This document shows positions 42,611-50,829 of a stretch of 64,000 nucleotides of DNA, in pieces. This stretch comes from Candidatus Binatia bacterium (lineage in GTDB: Bacteria; Desulfobacterota_B; Binatia; UBA9968; JAJDTQ01). Position 1 is the first letter of the stretch, and every line of letters starts with the position of its first letter. The notes beneath the pieces were generated by a model, which made no database searches, had not been told where the DNA came from, and worked only from the letters and a program-made list of their open reading frames with translations. The position numbers were made by a program, and so were the translations under genes. The DNA lies in NCBI GenBank assembly GCA_022827045.1, contig JAJDTQ010000253.1, positions 1-64,000 on the forward strand. The letters are read 5' to 3'.

Positions 42611-43810
42611 CTACCACGCTCCTTCCAGCACCTCCAGGACTTCCCGGGGATCCGTCACCGGCCTCGGGTTGTAGATGATGTTGGGAGAGACGATGACTTT
42701 CTCGGCGATTTCCGGAAGATCCTCGCGGCGTATGCCCACGTCCCGCAACCGGTGGGGCAAGTCCAGGTCCCGGACCAGCCCGGCCACCGCAGCTTGCGCG
42801 CTTTCGGCAAACTCGTCGTCGGTGGCGCCCTCCCCGCCCAACGCCCGCCCCAGGGCGGCCTGCGCGGAGAGGGTGACAGAACGATTGAACCGCATCACGT
42901 GGGGCAACATGACGCAGGAGGTATGGCCGTGGGCCACGCCGTAGGCGCCGAGCTGCCAGCCGATGACCTGGGACAGCCCCTTGTGAACGCCGCGTCCGTG
43001 GAAGCCCACGCCAACGAGCGCCACGTGGCACTGGGTGAAGGCTTCCAGGTCCTCGGGGTTGTCCTTGCAGCGCGGCAGGTGGCGGTACAGCAGCTCACCG
43101 GCCTTGAGGCACATGTTGTCCACCACCGGATTGCGGTCCACGGTGTAGAGCTTCTCCACGACGTGCTCCATGGCCTTGAGGCCGGTGGCGCACCACAGGC
43201 CGGCCGGGGTGGACGAGGCGATGGCGGCGTCGAGGATCACCGCCCTGGGCACCAGATCCGGGTGCCGCACGTGGTCCTTGAACTTGCGCTCGGGGCGGTT
43301 GATGGTCACCGACCAGGTGGCTTCGGAGGCCGACAGGGTGGTGGGTATCGCCACCTGTGGTATCGGCGGCCTCGGCAACCGCACCAGCCGCTGGTTGTCC
43401 GGCGAGGCCACGTAATCATCCAGTTCCTCCACCGATTCCAGGCCCTGGGCGAGGATGAAAGCCACCGCCTTGCCCCAGTCCGCCACGCTGCCGCCGCCCA
43501 CGGTGACGATGACGTCGGGCTCGACCTCCCGCGCCTGCCGGGCCGTGTCGAAGCACAACCAGTCGGGCGTGAACTCCGCGCTGTCGCTACGGACCGCCGC
43601 CACCATGCCGCCCAGCCCGTCCACGATCCTGTCTACCCACGGCGTGCGCTTCTTCAGGGAACCGCTGGTCAGGAGAAGTGCCCGGCTGCAACCCATTTCT
43701 TCCAGCAGCCCTTTCAGGCGCTCATGCGATCCGGGTCCCCAGATCACGTGGTCCGGCACCGCGGCGCGGTCGCGCCACTCGCCCTGGAGATCGTTGGCCG
43801 TCGTGGTCAT
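42611..43810 (-). CDS. Fe-ADH-superfamily protein with missing metal ligands
   Basis: A 399-residue member of the iron-alcohol dehydrogenase / maleylacetate reductase / glycerol dehydrogenase fold: VTVGGGSVADWGKA for NAD(P) binding and the DAAIASSTPAG region. In the metal helix the usual Asp is Lys212 (GLKAMEHVVE), His216 is kept, the expected His at ~281 is Gln (GLSQVIGW) and His294 is kept (VAHGHTS). Two of four ligands are therefore gone, so a metal-free mechanism like that of maleylacetate reductase, or a new activity, is likely. GGAGGAGGA precedes ATG 43810. First gene of the locus 3 operon. Confidence 0.82.
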   Translation of the reverse strand: MTTTANDLQGEWRDRAAVPDHVIWGPGSHERLKGLLEEMGCSRALLLTSGSLKKRTPWVDRIVDGLGGMVAAVRSDSAEFTPDWLCFDTARQAREVEPDVIVTVGGGSVADWGKAVAFILAQGLESVEELDDYVASPDNQRLVRLPRPPIPQVAIPTTLSASEATWSVTINRPERKFKDHVRHPDLVPRAVILDAAIASSTPAGLWCATGLKAMEHVVEKLYTVDRNPVVDNMCLKAGELLYRHLPRCKDNPEDLEAFTQCHVALVGVGFHGRGVHKGLSQVIGWQLGAYGVAHGHTSCVMLPHVMRFNRSVTLSAQAALGRALGGEGATDDEFAESAQAAVAGLVRDLDLPHRLRDVGIRREDLPEIAEKVIVSPNIIYNPRPVTDPREVLEVLEGAW

Positions 43811-43936
43811 GGATGGTCCTCCTCCGGTGGCGTGTACCACAAATCGCGCGCCTGCGCCCTCCCCGCTCCCGGGGAGGCCATCGGGCTTGCCAGTCCGGGT
43901 CGACTGTGAGAAAAGTGGGAACCGGAGGGAACGATC

Positions 43937-45067
43937 ATGAGCGACCGAATCATCTCTGCAGACGGACACATGGACCTCTTCTACCTCGACGAGGATACGT
44001 TCCGGTCCCGCGCGCCGGCGAAGCTGAAGGACCGCGTGCCCAACGTGCACACGGTCGACGGCAAACCCACCTGGGTCGGCGACGGCGCGGCGATGGGCGG
44101 GCACCGGGCCTGGATGGGCCGGCAGCCCATGACCAACCATCGGGGCCGGCGAATGCGCGAGGCGGGCTGGGAGCCCACACACCCGTCGGATCCCAAGCTT
44201 CGGGCCAGGGACATGGAGATCGACAACATCGAGGTGGAGGTGATCTACGGCATCCGCTTCGTGGAAGACAGCATCAAGGACCCGGACGTGATCACCGCCA
44301 CCTACCGGGCCTACAACGACTTCATCGCCGAGTTCTGCGAGCACGACCCCGGCCGCTTCATCGGCATCGCCGACATCCCCGCCCACTCCCCGGACGCCGC
44401 GGCCGCGGAGCTCCGCCGCATCGGCAGGAACGGCCTCGGCCTCAAGGGCGCGCTGTTCGACTTCTTCAACGGTCCGGCGCCCATCTGGCACGAGATGTGG
44501 GAACCCATGTGGGCCGCTGCGGAGGAGGAGGAAGTGGCGCTGTCCTTCCACATCGGCGCGGGCCACGGCACCACCACGGTGGGGCCCCGGACCGCCGAGG
44601 AAAAGCTCAGGGGGGATACCCCGAAGGTATCCAAGGAGGCGCACATCGCGGTGGTGGCCATGCAAGCGGACGAGTGCCTCGTGTCAATCATCCTGTGCGG
44701 CGCGCTCGAGCGTCACCCCGCCCTCAAGGTGGTGATGGCCGAGAGCCACATCGGCTGGATCCCCTACGTGCTGGAGCGGCTCGACACCAAGTTCCGGGAA
44801 GGCGAGTACGAGGGTATGATCAGCACCCCGCCGAGCGTGTTGTTCCAGCGCCAGATGTGGGCCACCTTCCAGGACGACAAGGTCGGCGCGCAACTAGCGG
44901 AAGAATACGCCCCGGAGAACTTCTGCTGGGCCTCGGACTATCCCCACCGGGACGGGATCTGGCCGGACTCCCAGGAGTTCATCGCGCACACCATGGGCGG
45001 ATTGAGCGAGAAGATGCGCAAGCGGCTCACCGCGGACAACGTGGCGCGGTTGTACGATATCCAGTAG
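43937..45067 (+). CDS. Amidohydrolase-2-family metal-dependent hydrolase (ACMSD-like)
   Basis: A 376-residue TIM-barrel protein: ISADGHMDL at the start (one His of the usual HxH), LSFHIGAGHG, an AESHIGWIPYVLERLD strand and the late metal Asp in WASDYPHRDG. The family covers decarboxylases and hydrolases acting on aromatic or amide substrates; which one is not clear. It is transcribed away from the ADH-like gene, with 126 bases between the starts that should hold both promoters (no clear boxes seen). It ends just before a pair of palindromic repeats. Confidence 0.88.
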   Translation: MSDRIISADGHMDLFYLDEDTFRSRAPAKLKDRVPNVHTVDGKPTWVGDGAAMGGHRAWMGRQPMTNHRGRRMREAGWEPTHPSDPKLRARDMEIDNIEVEVIYGIRFVEDSIKDPDVITATYRAYNDFIAEFCEHDPGRFIGIADIPAHSPDAAAAELRRIGRNGLGLKGALFDFFNGPAPIWHEMWEPMWAAAEEEEVALSFHIGAGHGTTTVGPRTAEEKLRGDTPKVSKEAHIAVVAMQADECLVSIILCGALERHPALKVVMAESHIGWIPYVLERLDTKFREGEYEGMISTPPSVLFQRQMWATFQDDKVGAQLAEEYAPENFCWASDYPHRDGIWPDSQEFIAHTMGGLSEKMRKRLTADNVARLYDIQ

Positions 45068-45079
45068 GTTCGTCGGACT

Positions 45080-45175
45080 GTCGGGTTACGCTTCGCTAAT
45101 CCGACCTACAGGCTACTGTTCGGGGGGCAGCGCGTAGGTCGGGTGAGCCGAAGGCGTAACCCGACTCCGACCTAC
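45080..45175. repeat. Two related palindromic repeat units at the end of two convergent genes
   Basis: Unit A (45080-45109) is GTCGGGTTA, an 12-base loop and TAATCCGAC, then CTAC. Unit B (45134-45175) is nested: GTAGGTCGG/CCGACCTAC outside and GTCGGGT/ACCCGAC inside. Both belong to the common GTAGGTCGGGTTA...TAACCCGAC dispersed family. Unit B contains the stop codon of the acetyltransferase gene. It could act as a bidirectional terminator for the convergent genes. Confidence 0.82.
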
Positions 45176-45798
45176 AGGATCTGGATCTTGGCCCGGTTGT
45201 AGGCGGCTACGGAGACCGTTGACGCGCGGCTTTGCGGGTAGTCGGCCGCATCCAGACTCCACACCATGGTGTCCCGCGCCAGCCCCTCCGCATCGTTCTT
45301 GTTGCCGTAGAGCGTCGAACGGTGGAAGTAGCCGAGCTTTTCGGCCACCCGGGCACTGGCCTCGTTGCGCGGGTCGCAGCGTATCTCCACCCGCTCCACC
45401 CGGTTGATCTCGAACGCCACCCGCGTGAGCGCCGCCGTGGACTCGGTGGCCAACCCCTTGTTGGCGTACGGCTCGGCGATCCAGTAGCCAATCTCCCGTG
45501 CGTCCTTGTTCTCGCGCGTGTGCAGGCCGGTGCCGCCGATGATGCGGACGCCGTCGGCGCCGAAGATACCGTAGACGAAATCTCGCCGCGAGAGGAAGTC
45601 GTCCCGGAACCGCCGCAGCCGCTCCGTCTTCATCTCCAGGGATTCCGGCTCCTGGCGCGCCCAGTCCATCCACGGACGCAGATAGTCCAGGTTGTCGTTG
45701 ATCGCCCGCTGCAGCAGGTTGGCATCGGTCGGATGCCAGCAGCGGAGGATCAGACGTGGCGTGTGGATGCTGTAAGCCAGTCCGGAGGGGCGGGCCAT
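45172..45798 (-). CDS. GNAT N-acetyltransferase (RimJ/RimL-like)
   Basis: A 208-residue GNAT protein: TPRLILRCWHPTDA at the N-terminus (RimJ/L form), IIGGTGLHTRENKDAREIGYWIAEPYANKGLATES with the acetyl-CoA loop (ANKGLATE), and VERVEIRCDPRNEASARVAEKLGY. It transfers an acetyl group from CoA to a protein N-terminus or small amine. The final residues (AKIQIL) and stop at 45172 fall in palindromic repeat DNA, so the C-terminus may have been altered. Starts at 45798, 55 bases after the TctC-type gene's stop on the other side. Confidence 0.88.
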   Translation of the reverse strand: MARPSGLAYSIHTPRLILRCWHPTDANLLQRAINDNLDYLRPWMDWARQEPESLEMKTERLRRFRDDFLSRRDFVYGIFGADGVRIIGGTGLHTRENKDAREIGYWIAEPYANKGLATESTAALTRVAFEINRVERVEIRCDPRNEASARVAEKLGYFHRSTLYGNKNDAEGLARDTMVWSLDAADYPQSRASTVSVAAYNRAKIQIL

Positions 45799-45853
45799 TT
45801 ACACGGTGTCCTGCATCAAGGCCCGCCCCTCGCGGGCGGAAACGTGGTGCTCG

Positions 45854-46888
45854 CTACATCTTGGACGCAAAGGTCTTCTGGATGGTCGCCATCAACTCCG
45901 GCGGCAGCTTGGCGATGTTGGCCACGAGCCGTTCCACCTCCTCGCCGGAGACGGGGGTGACGTCGAACTTGCCCTTGGCCTCGGCCAGAAGCTCGGGGTC
46001 CTTCGTGGCCGCGTCAAAGGCGCGGCGCAGGATCATCACCCGGTCCTTGGGAGTGCCCGGAGGCAGCGAGTACGGCCGGTTGAGGGAACCGCCGATGTCG
46101 TGGACCACGGTCTTCATCACCACCCTGCCCTCCTCGGTCTTCATCTGGTCGATGCCCAGGGGCACCTTCTTGAGGGCGTAATGGGGCTTGTCCACGAACT
46201 GCAGCAGCACGCGCACGTCGCCGCTCTTCAGCGCCGCGGCCCAGGGGTTCTTGAGTCCTTCCCAGCTCGCGCACACGCCGCCGACCTCGCCCCGCTCAGC
46301 CGCGAGCCGCACCGGCGCGGTGCCGCCGTACCCCTCGATGAGCTTGAGGGGAAGGTCCGAGTGCTTGTCCAGGATCATCGGGATGTCCGACATGGTGGAG
46401 CCGGGCCGCTGGCCGCCGATCTTGAACGGCTTCTTGGCCGCGCGCCAGCTCGCCAGGTCGACGACGCCGCTCGACTTGTGGGCCATGCATACGTTGTGGA
46501 TCCGCACCGGCGCGCCGACCCACTCGAACTTGGCCGCGTCGAACTTCACCCCCTTGTCCCCCAGGTACTGCTGCAGGACCAAGCCGCCGATCCACATGCC
46601 CATGGTCAGCCCGTCGGGCTTGGCCTTGTTGTACATGTAGTTGGCGGTGATGCGCCCACCCGCTCCGGGGCGGTTCTGGACGATCATAGAGGGTTTGCCC
46701 GGTATGTGCTTGGGCATGTGCCGCGCAAGGAGTCGCGAGTAGGCGTCGAAACCCCCGCCCGGGGAGGCCGCGACCATGATGTGCATGGTCTTGCCGGCGT
46801 AAAAGTTCTCGGCGGCATGCGCCGCGGAAGCGGCCATGGCAAGAGCCGCGAATAGAGCCAACGTCGAAAGCACGAGTTTCCGGGTCAT
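45854..46888 (-). CDS. TctC/Bug-type tricarboxylate transporter substrate-binding protein
   Basis: A 344-residue periplasmic protein: signal peptide (KLVLSTLALFAALAMAASAAHA), then VAASPGGGFDAYSRLLARHM, NRPGAGGRITANYMY and the long lobe ending in PPGTPKDRVMILRRAF. It is the solute-binding part of TTT transporters for carboxylates or aromatic acids. ATG 46888 is preferred over 46915 because GGAGGAG precedes it and the signal peptide starts there. The TctA/TctB membrane partners are not in the window, as is common for orphan Bug proteins. Confidence 0.9.
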   Translation of the reverse strand: MTRKLVLSTLALFAALAMAASAAHAAENFYAGKTMHIMVAASPGGGFDAYSRLLARHMPKHIPGKPSMIVQNRPGAGGRITANYMYNKAKPDGLTMGMWIGGLVLQQYLGDKGVKFDAAKFEWVGAPVRIHNVCMAHKSSGVVDLASWRAAKKPFKIGGQRPGSTMSDIPMILDKHSDLPLKLIEGYGGTAPVRLAAERGEVGGVCASWEGLKNPWAAALKSGDVRVLLQFVDKPHYALKKVPLGIDQMKTEEGRVVMKTVVHDIGGSLNRPYSLPPGTPKDRVMILRRAFDAATKDPELLAEAKGKFDVTPVSGEEVERLVANIAKLPPELMATIQKTFASKM

Positions 46889-47109
46889 AATCTCCTCCAG
46901 TGTCGTCCCGGTCAACGGGATTTTGGAAACAACAGGTCGAGGTCGTTTCCCTTATACCACAGGCACCCCGTAGCGGCTCAAACGGATAATGAACCCCTGC
47001 TGCTGGCCGTCTGCGCATGCGCCCCGCGATGTCGGCGGAGATGGTGGCGGCGTTCTCCTCTCATCTACCTGGACGACGCCGCCAAGCTCGCAGTTAGAGG
47101 AGCGGCTGA

Positions 47110-50100
47110 TCAGGCGAGCTTCAACTTATCGGACACCTCGGCGAGCAGTTCATTGATCTTTTCCACCGCCTCAGGGCCGGGAGCGGTTTCCCCACCCAGC
47201 TCGACCCGGACGTTGAACTGGAGGTTGTTGCCCACCGCCGCTTTGGCGATCTCGGGGACTTGATCCGCCAGATCCTGAATCCCGTTTGCCTCAAGGACGG
47301 CTTCAGCAACAAGCAGCCCGGATGGTTTCGGAGGCTTGGGCGGGTCAACCTTACCGGATGGGACCCGAAGGGCCACGTGCTTGGCACCGGCCAAGTCACA
47401 GGGCCACGTGGCGTCACCATCCTTGAGTTCGATCCATCTCGCCCGGATGGCATCCTCGATCGCCGTCCGCACCGTGGACCATGGCAAGGTTACCCCTCGC
47501 TTCGTCGAGAGGGCGGTGGCGATGGCCAGAGCGTTGCTTTCACCGTCCTTCCAGGCGTCAGGAATTGACGAATCCGTCAACTCGTCGACAGCAAACCGCT
47601 CGGGGGGCGGCCGCAATTTCGCGGAAGCGTTGAGCACGCCGGAGGGCACGCTCTCGTTCAAAATTGATGCCGGCCCGTTGGTCAACCATACAAAGCCCTG
47701 CTCCACGGCCTGCGATATCGCGCTCTCGATGTGCTCAGGTTCGCAGCGGGGGATGGTGGCGGTCTCTTCATAACCCTCTCTCGGTACGGTCACGGTGTGG
47801 CCGCCGGCGAAATAGTCATACACGTCCTGAACGCTGATCTCTCCACCGCTCCACAGTCGGGGCAGCTTCTCCGGCGCCAGCAGATCGGCGGTGAGTTCAC
47901 TCAGTGTTGCAGCGTCGGACAAGAAAACCTCCAGGCCCGGATCCTTCAGCGCAGGCTCGTCGATGTCCGTGCGCCAGAAGGTCCTGGCGGTTCTGTCAGG
48001 ACGCAAAACACGCGCCACCCAGATGCCATCCCGGACCCCCTGGGCCACGGTTTCGAGGATCTCCTTCGTCCTCAGCATCTTGGGCAGCTTCGGGAACTGG
48101 GCGAAGGCGCCCACGAGATCCTTGACGCGGCGGGACTCTTCCCCGTCCCGCCACAGGTCGTAGGGCCCCCCTGGCAACATGGCTTCCGAGCTGATGGCCG
48201 TTTCCTGGATGCGGGATCGCCGGTCGGCCTTGATGGTGGTGAACAGGGAATCGCCCGTGACAACCACCTTGAACGCCTGGATCTCGTTCCCTTCGTTCAC
48301 CGTCACCACGATGGAGTAGGCCTGCGAAATGGCGTCGGGGATGTGCCTTCTTGCCGACTCCGTCTCGCCGGCGAGCATTTGTTCACGAATGGCATCGATG
48401 GGTTGATCCTTGAGCTGTTCGCGGACCTCGACCCAACCAAGGTACTCCCGAATCCGTGCACGCGCCGCATCAAGCCCGTCCCGCGAGGGAACCGCGAGCA
48501 CGACAGCGTTGCGATAGACCCGAGGGCGGTCGGCCGCAGTGGTCTCATCGATGAAGCGCCTGGCCTCCGCGCTCGGCTTGCCCGAATCCGACGCGCCCCT
48601 GGGACCGAGGATGGCGTAGTGGAAGTCGCCGTCGTCCGCGACGTCGCGCGGCCGCTCCGGCAGGTTGTGCACCTTCGCCCCGGCCGCGGCGGCTCCCATC
48701 GTGAGCGTCTTTCGTTTTTCGATGGCATCGATGAGTTGTGTTTCCACGAGGGCGGGCGGAACTCGATTGCTGCAGGCGTCGTGGTGCATCTGGCGCAGAT
48801 TCGGGCGATTGCCGAGCCTCCAAGCCTTGGGCAGTTGCGGAATGCCCCCGGCGTCCTTTTCGCCCGTAACCACGTCGGTCTCGTCCAGGAACCAGGACAG
48901 TTCCGTCCAGCGGCGCAGGGCCTTTTCCAGTTCGATCTTGTCCGGATCGGCTGTCCCGAGGAGAACCATCAGCTCTCGCGTCAGGGCCTTGTGATTGATA
49001 GGCTGCGAGCTGAGGAACACCGACATGACCGCCTGCTCAACCTCCCGATGGCGCAGGCTGGCAGCCTCCAACTGAATCATCCGTGCCTTGGCAAGCTCAC
49101 CCTCGATGATCGGCCGCCACTGCTGCCTGTCGGCGCCGTCTTCCACGCTGGCGAAGGAAGCCAACTCGCCGGCCGCTTCCGCCAAGTCGTTCTTTTCCGG
49201 CTCGGCCAGCAGGACGTTCGGCCCGACCAGCGGGCTCGTGTCCCACGCCTCTGCATCGCGAAGCGCGATGGCAAACGTCCGAAGGATGCCCCGCGTGCGC
49301 TGGAAACCGTCAACCTGGGCCCAACGGGTATAGAAAATCTCGGTGAGCTCCGGGTGAAATGGATAGCTCTCCAGGTAGCGTTTCTCCGCTGCCTCCCTCT
49401 CCTTCCGGGTCTGCTCGTCCAGTCCCGCGATGCTGCTCACGACCGAAGTCACATGGGGGCGGAAGACTTCGGCATTGCGAATCGACTCGGGCGTGAAAAA
49501 ACGGCGCCGCAGGACCTCGGAAACGTCCTCCTTGCTTACGGGACTCGCGTCCTCTTCCATCTGGCGGCCGAAGACCTCCGACACCTCCTGAAGCAACTCG
49601 CTCCCAAGCTCGTCGTACTTTTTCGGATCCGACGCCAGAAGAGACGCCACCAGGGCGCATCGGTCCACCTTGACCACCGCCTGCGTCAGGTACTGAAAGA
49701 AGTTTCTCAAACGTCCGCGCCAGTCGGGGTCCGTCTCGATCTGGGCGCGCATGTACATCAACACCTCGTCCAGCAACACCAACGTTGACAGGCCCTCTGC
49801 CTGGGGCTTCGACAACAGGTCCGCTACCAGTGGTTCGGCAGGCGGCGTCTCGCGCTCCTCGTCCTTGCCATCGGCGTGGATGAGCCTGAGCCCGTCCGCA
49901 CCCGCCAGTTCATAGGCGAGGATGCTCCATGGATGCTTGAGCATCCGGACAGTTCCGTCGGGTCCCAGCGTCTCGACGCCCTTCTCCAGGTCGATCTTGT
50001 CGAAGCACAGCGCCGCGACCCGAGCCCTCGGTATCTCGGAACCAATACCCGCCTTGAATTGCGTGACCGCCGGCAAGTCAGGAAGGCTATCGGGTTCGTG

Positions 50101-50412
50101 CACCAGGTGTCTGAGCGTAATGAGCGTATGGGTCTTGCCGCCGCCGTAGTTGACGGAGAGCTTTCGGTACGCCTTGTCACTCTTTCCCGCCAAACGGACG
50201 CACACGTCCTTGACCAGTTCGCGGAGATTGAAGGTCGGGTAGGTGAGCGCAAAAAACCGCGCCGGATCCTCGTACACCGGCCGCCGGCCCTTCTGTATGA
50301 CCACGTCATGCAGGTCGGCGGCGAACACCGCCAACGAGAGTTCCCCCGTCCTCAGGTCGTCGCGTAGCTGCACGACCTCGTGCCAGGGTTTCCGGGCAGG
50401 TTTGGTAGACAT
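47110..50412 (-). CDS. DUF499-domain ATPase of a DUF1156 methylase system
   Basis: An 1100-residue protein with a P-loop (VNYGGGKTHTLI near residue 90), Walker B (STLVLLDEVLMYM at ~210), a long helical middle and a C-terminal beta-rich part. It matches the DUF499 family, repeatedly found beside DUF1156 DNA methylases and large helicases in candidate anti-phage systems. It probably couples ATP hydrolysis to a protein complex on invading DNA. Composition matches the methylase and helicase genes. It lies about 417 bases after the methylase stop, with a gene scar in between. Confidence 0.83.
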   Translation of the reverse strand: MSTKPARKPWHEVVQLRDDLRTGELSLAVFAADLHDVVIQKGRRPVYEDPARFFALTYPTFNLRELVKDVCVRLAGKSDKAYRKLSVNYGGGKTHTLITLRHLVHEPDSLPDLPAVTQFKAGIGSEIPRARVAALCFDKIDLEKGVETLGPDGTVRMLKHPWSILAYELAGADGLRLIHADGKDEERETPPAEPLVADLLSKPQAEGLSTLVLLDEVLMYMRAQIETDPDWRGRLRNFFQYLTQAVVKVDRCALVASLLASDPKKYDELGSELLQEVSEVFGRQMEEDASPVSKEDVSEVLRRRFFTPESIRNAEVFRPHVTSVVSSIAGLDEQTRKEREAAEKRYLESYPFHPELTEIFYTRWAQVDGFQRTRGILRTFAIALRDAEAWDTSPLVGPNVLLAEPEKNDLAEAAGELASFASVEDGADRQQWRPIIEGELAKARMIQLEAASLRHREVEQAVMSVFLSSQPINHKALTRELMVLLGTADPDKIELEKALRRWTELSWFLDETDVVTGEKDAGGIPQLPKAWRLGNRPNLRQMHHDACSNRVPPALVETQLIDAIEKRKTLTMGAAAAGAKVHNLPERPRDVADDGDFHYAILGPRGASDSGKPSAEARRFIDETTAADRPRVYRNAVVLAVPSRDGLDAARARIREYLGWVEVREQLKDQPIDAIREQMLAGETESARRHIPDAISQAYSIVVTVNEGNEIQAFKVVVTGDSLFTTIKADRRSRIQETAISSEAMLPGGPYDLWRDGEESRRVKDLVGAFAQFPKLPKMLRTKEILETVAQGVRDGIWVARVLRPDRTARTFWRTDIDEPALKDPGLEVFLSDAATLSELTADLLAPEKLPRLWSGGEISVQDVYDYFAGGHTVTVPREGYEETATIPRCEPEHIESAISQAVEQGFVWLTNGPASILNESVPSGVLNASAKLRPPPERFAVDELTDSSIPDAWKDGESNALAIATALSTKRGVTLPWSTVRTAIEDAIRARWIELKDGDATWPCDLAGAKHVALRVPSGKVDPPKPPKPSGLLVAEAVLEANGIQDLADQVPEIAKAAVGNNLQFNVRVELGGETAPGPEAVEKINELLAEVSDKLKLA

Positions 50413-50473
50413 GTCGTCCTCGTCGAGTGAACTATATTGAAGGCAGAAGGCGGGGTTTCAGGATGGGACCAGT

Positions 50474-50706
50474 TCAACCCGCAAACGCCTGGAGTTTGCT
50501 TCGAAAGTACCGGAAGCTAGGCGACCCGTTGGCGTCCACGTCCATCAACGGAGCAATCCTCTCCGACCATGCTGACTTTTCCTTACCTACGGCCTGAAAC
50601 CCCTTCTTCTTGAGTTCACCTGATCCTCCGGCGTATACGGCGTCAGCCAACAGCTCCCAAGTGCCGCAAATTGAGTCCTTTTCGTAACGGTCCAGTACGT
50701 CGTCCC
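50474..50706 (-). pseudogene. C-terminal remnant of a DUF4276-like gene
   Basis: Minus-strand codons ending at the TGA at 50474 read DDVLDRYEKDSICGTWELLADAVYAGGSGELKKKG in part: ...YEKDSICGTWELLADAVYAG then KSAWSERIAPLMDVDANGSP and SFRYFRSKLQAFAG. This resembles the C-terminus of DUF4276 proteins, which often pair with AAA ATPases. No start or N-terminal part is present. The frame joins the ATPase fragment at about 50700, out of frame, marking a deletion. Family call is from memory of the pattern. Confidence 0.5.
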
Positions 50707-50787
50707 AACGATTGTCGTGAATGGTCCTACCCGCGACGTCTCGTCTACGAAATTCTTGAAGTTCACCAGGCGGATCGAGGTAATCAT
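50701..50787 (-). pseudogene. N-terminal fragment of a RecF/OLD-like AAA ATPase
   Basis: From ATG 50787 the codons read MITSIRLVNFKNFVDETSRV then GPFTTIVGT, the typical first two strands of SMC/RecF-like AAA_21/AAA_15 ATPases, stopping exactly where the Walker A (GxNxxGKS) should come. Beyond 50701 the frame becomes meaningless while another frame continues the DUF4276-like tail. A deletion therefore removed most of an ATPase gene and the first half of its neighbour. It starts 43 bases after the methylase stop. Confidence 0.6.
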
Positions 50788-50829
50788 CGGCCTTCCTCCG
50801 GTTGACTGTTCATGTACCGCAGAACCGAA

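Noticed and set aside
42606..43031. N-terminal extension of hyuA locus 3 up to 43031
   Set aside because: It overlaps the ADH-like gene in another frame and has no similarity to HyuA; the natural start is ATG 42605.
46889..47109. Short coding-looking stretch between the binding protein and DUF499
   Set aside because: A few codons (LRMRPAMSAEMVAA) look protein-like, but there is no start, length or secure similarity. I see nothing else in this 221-base gap.
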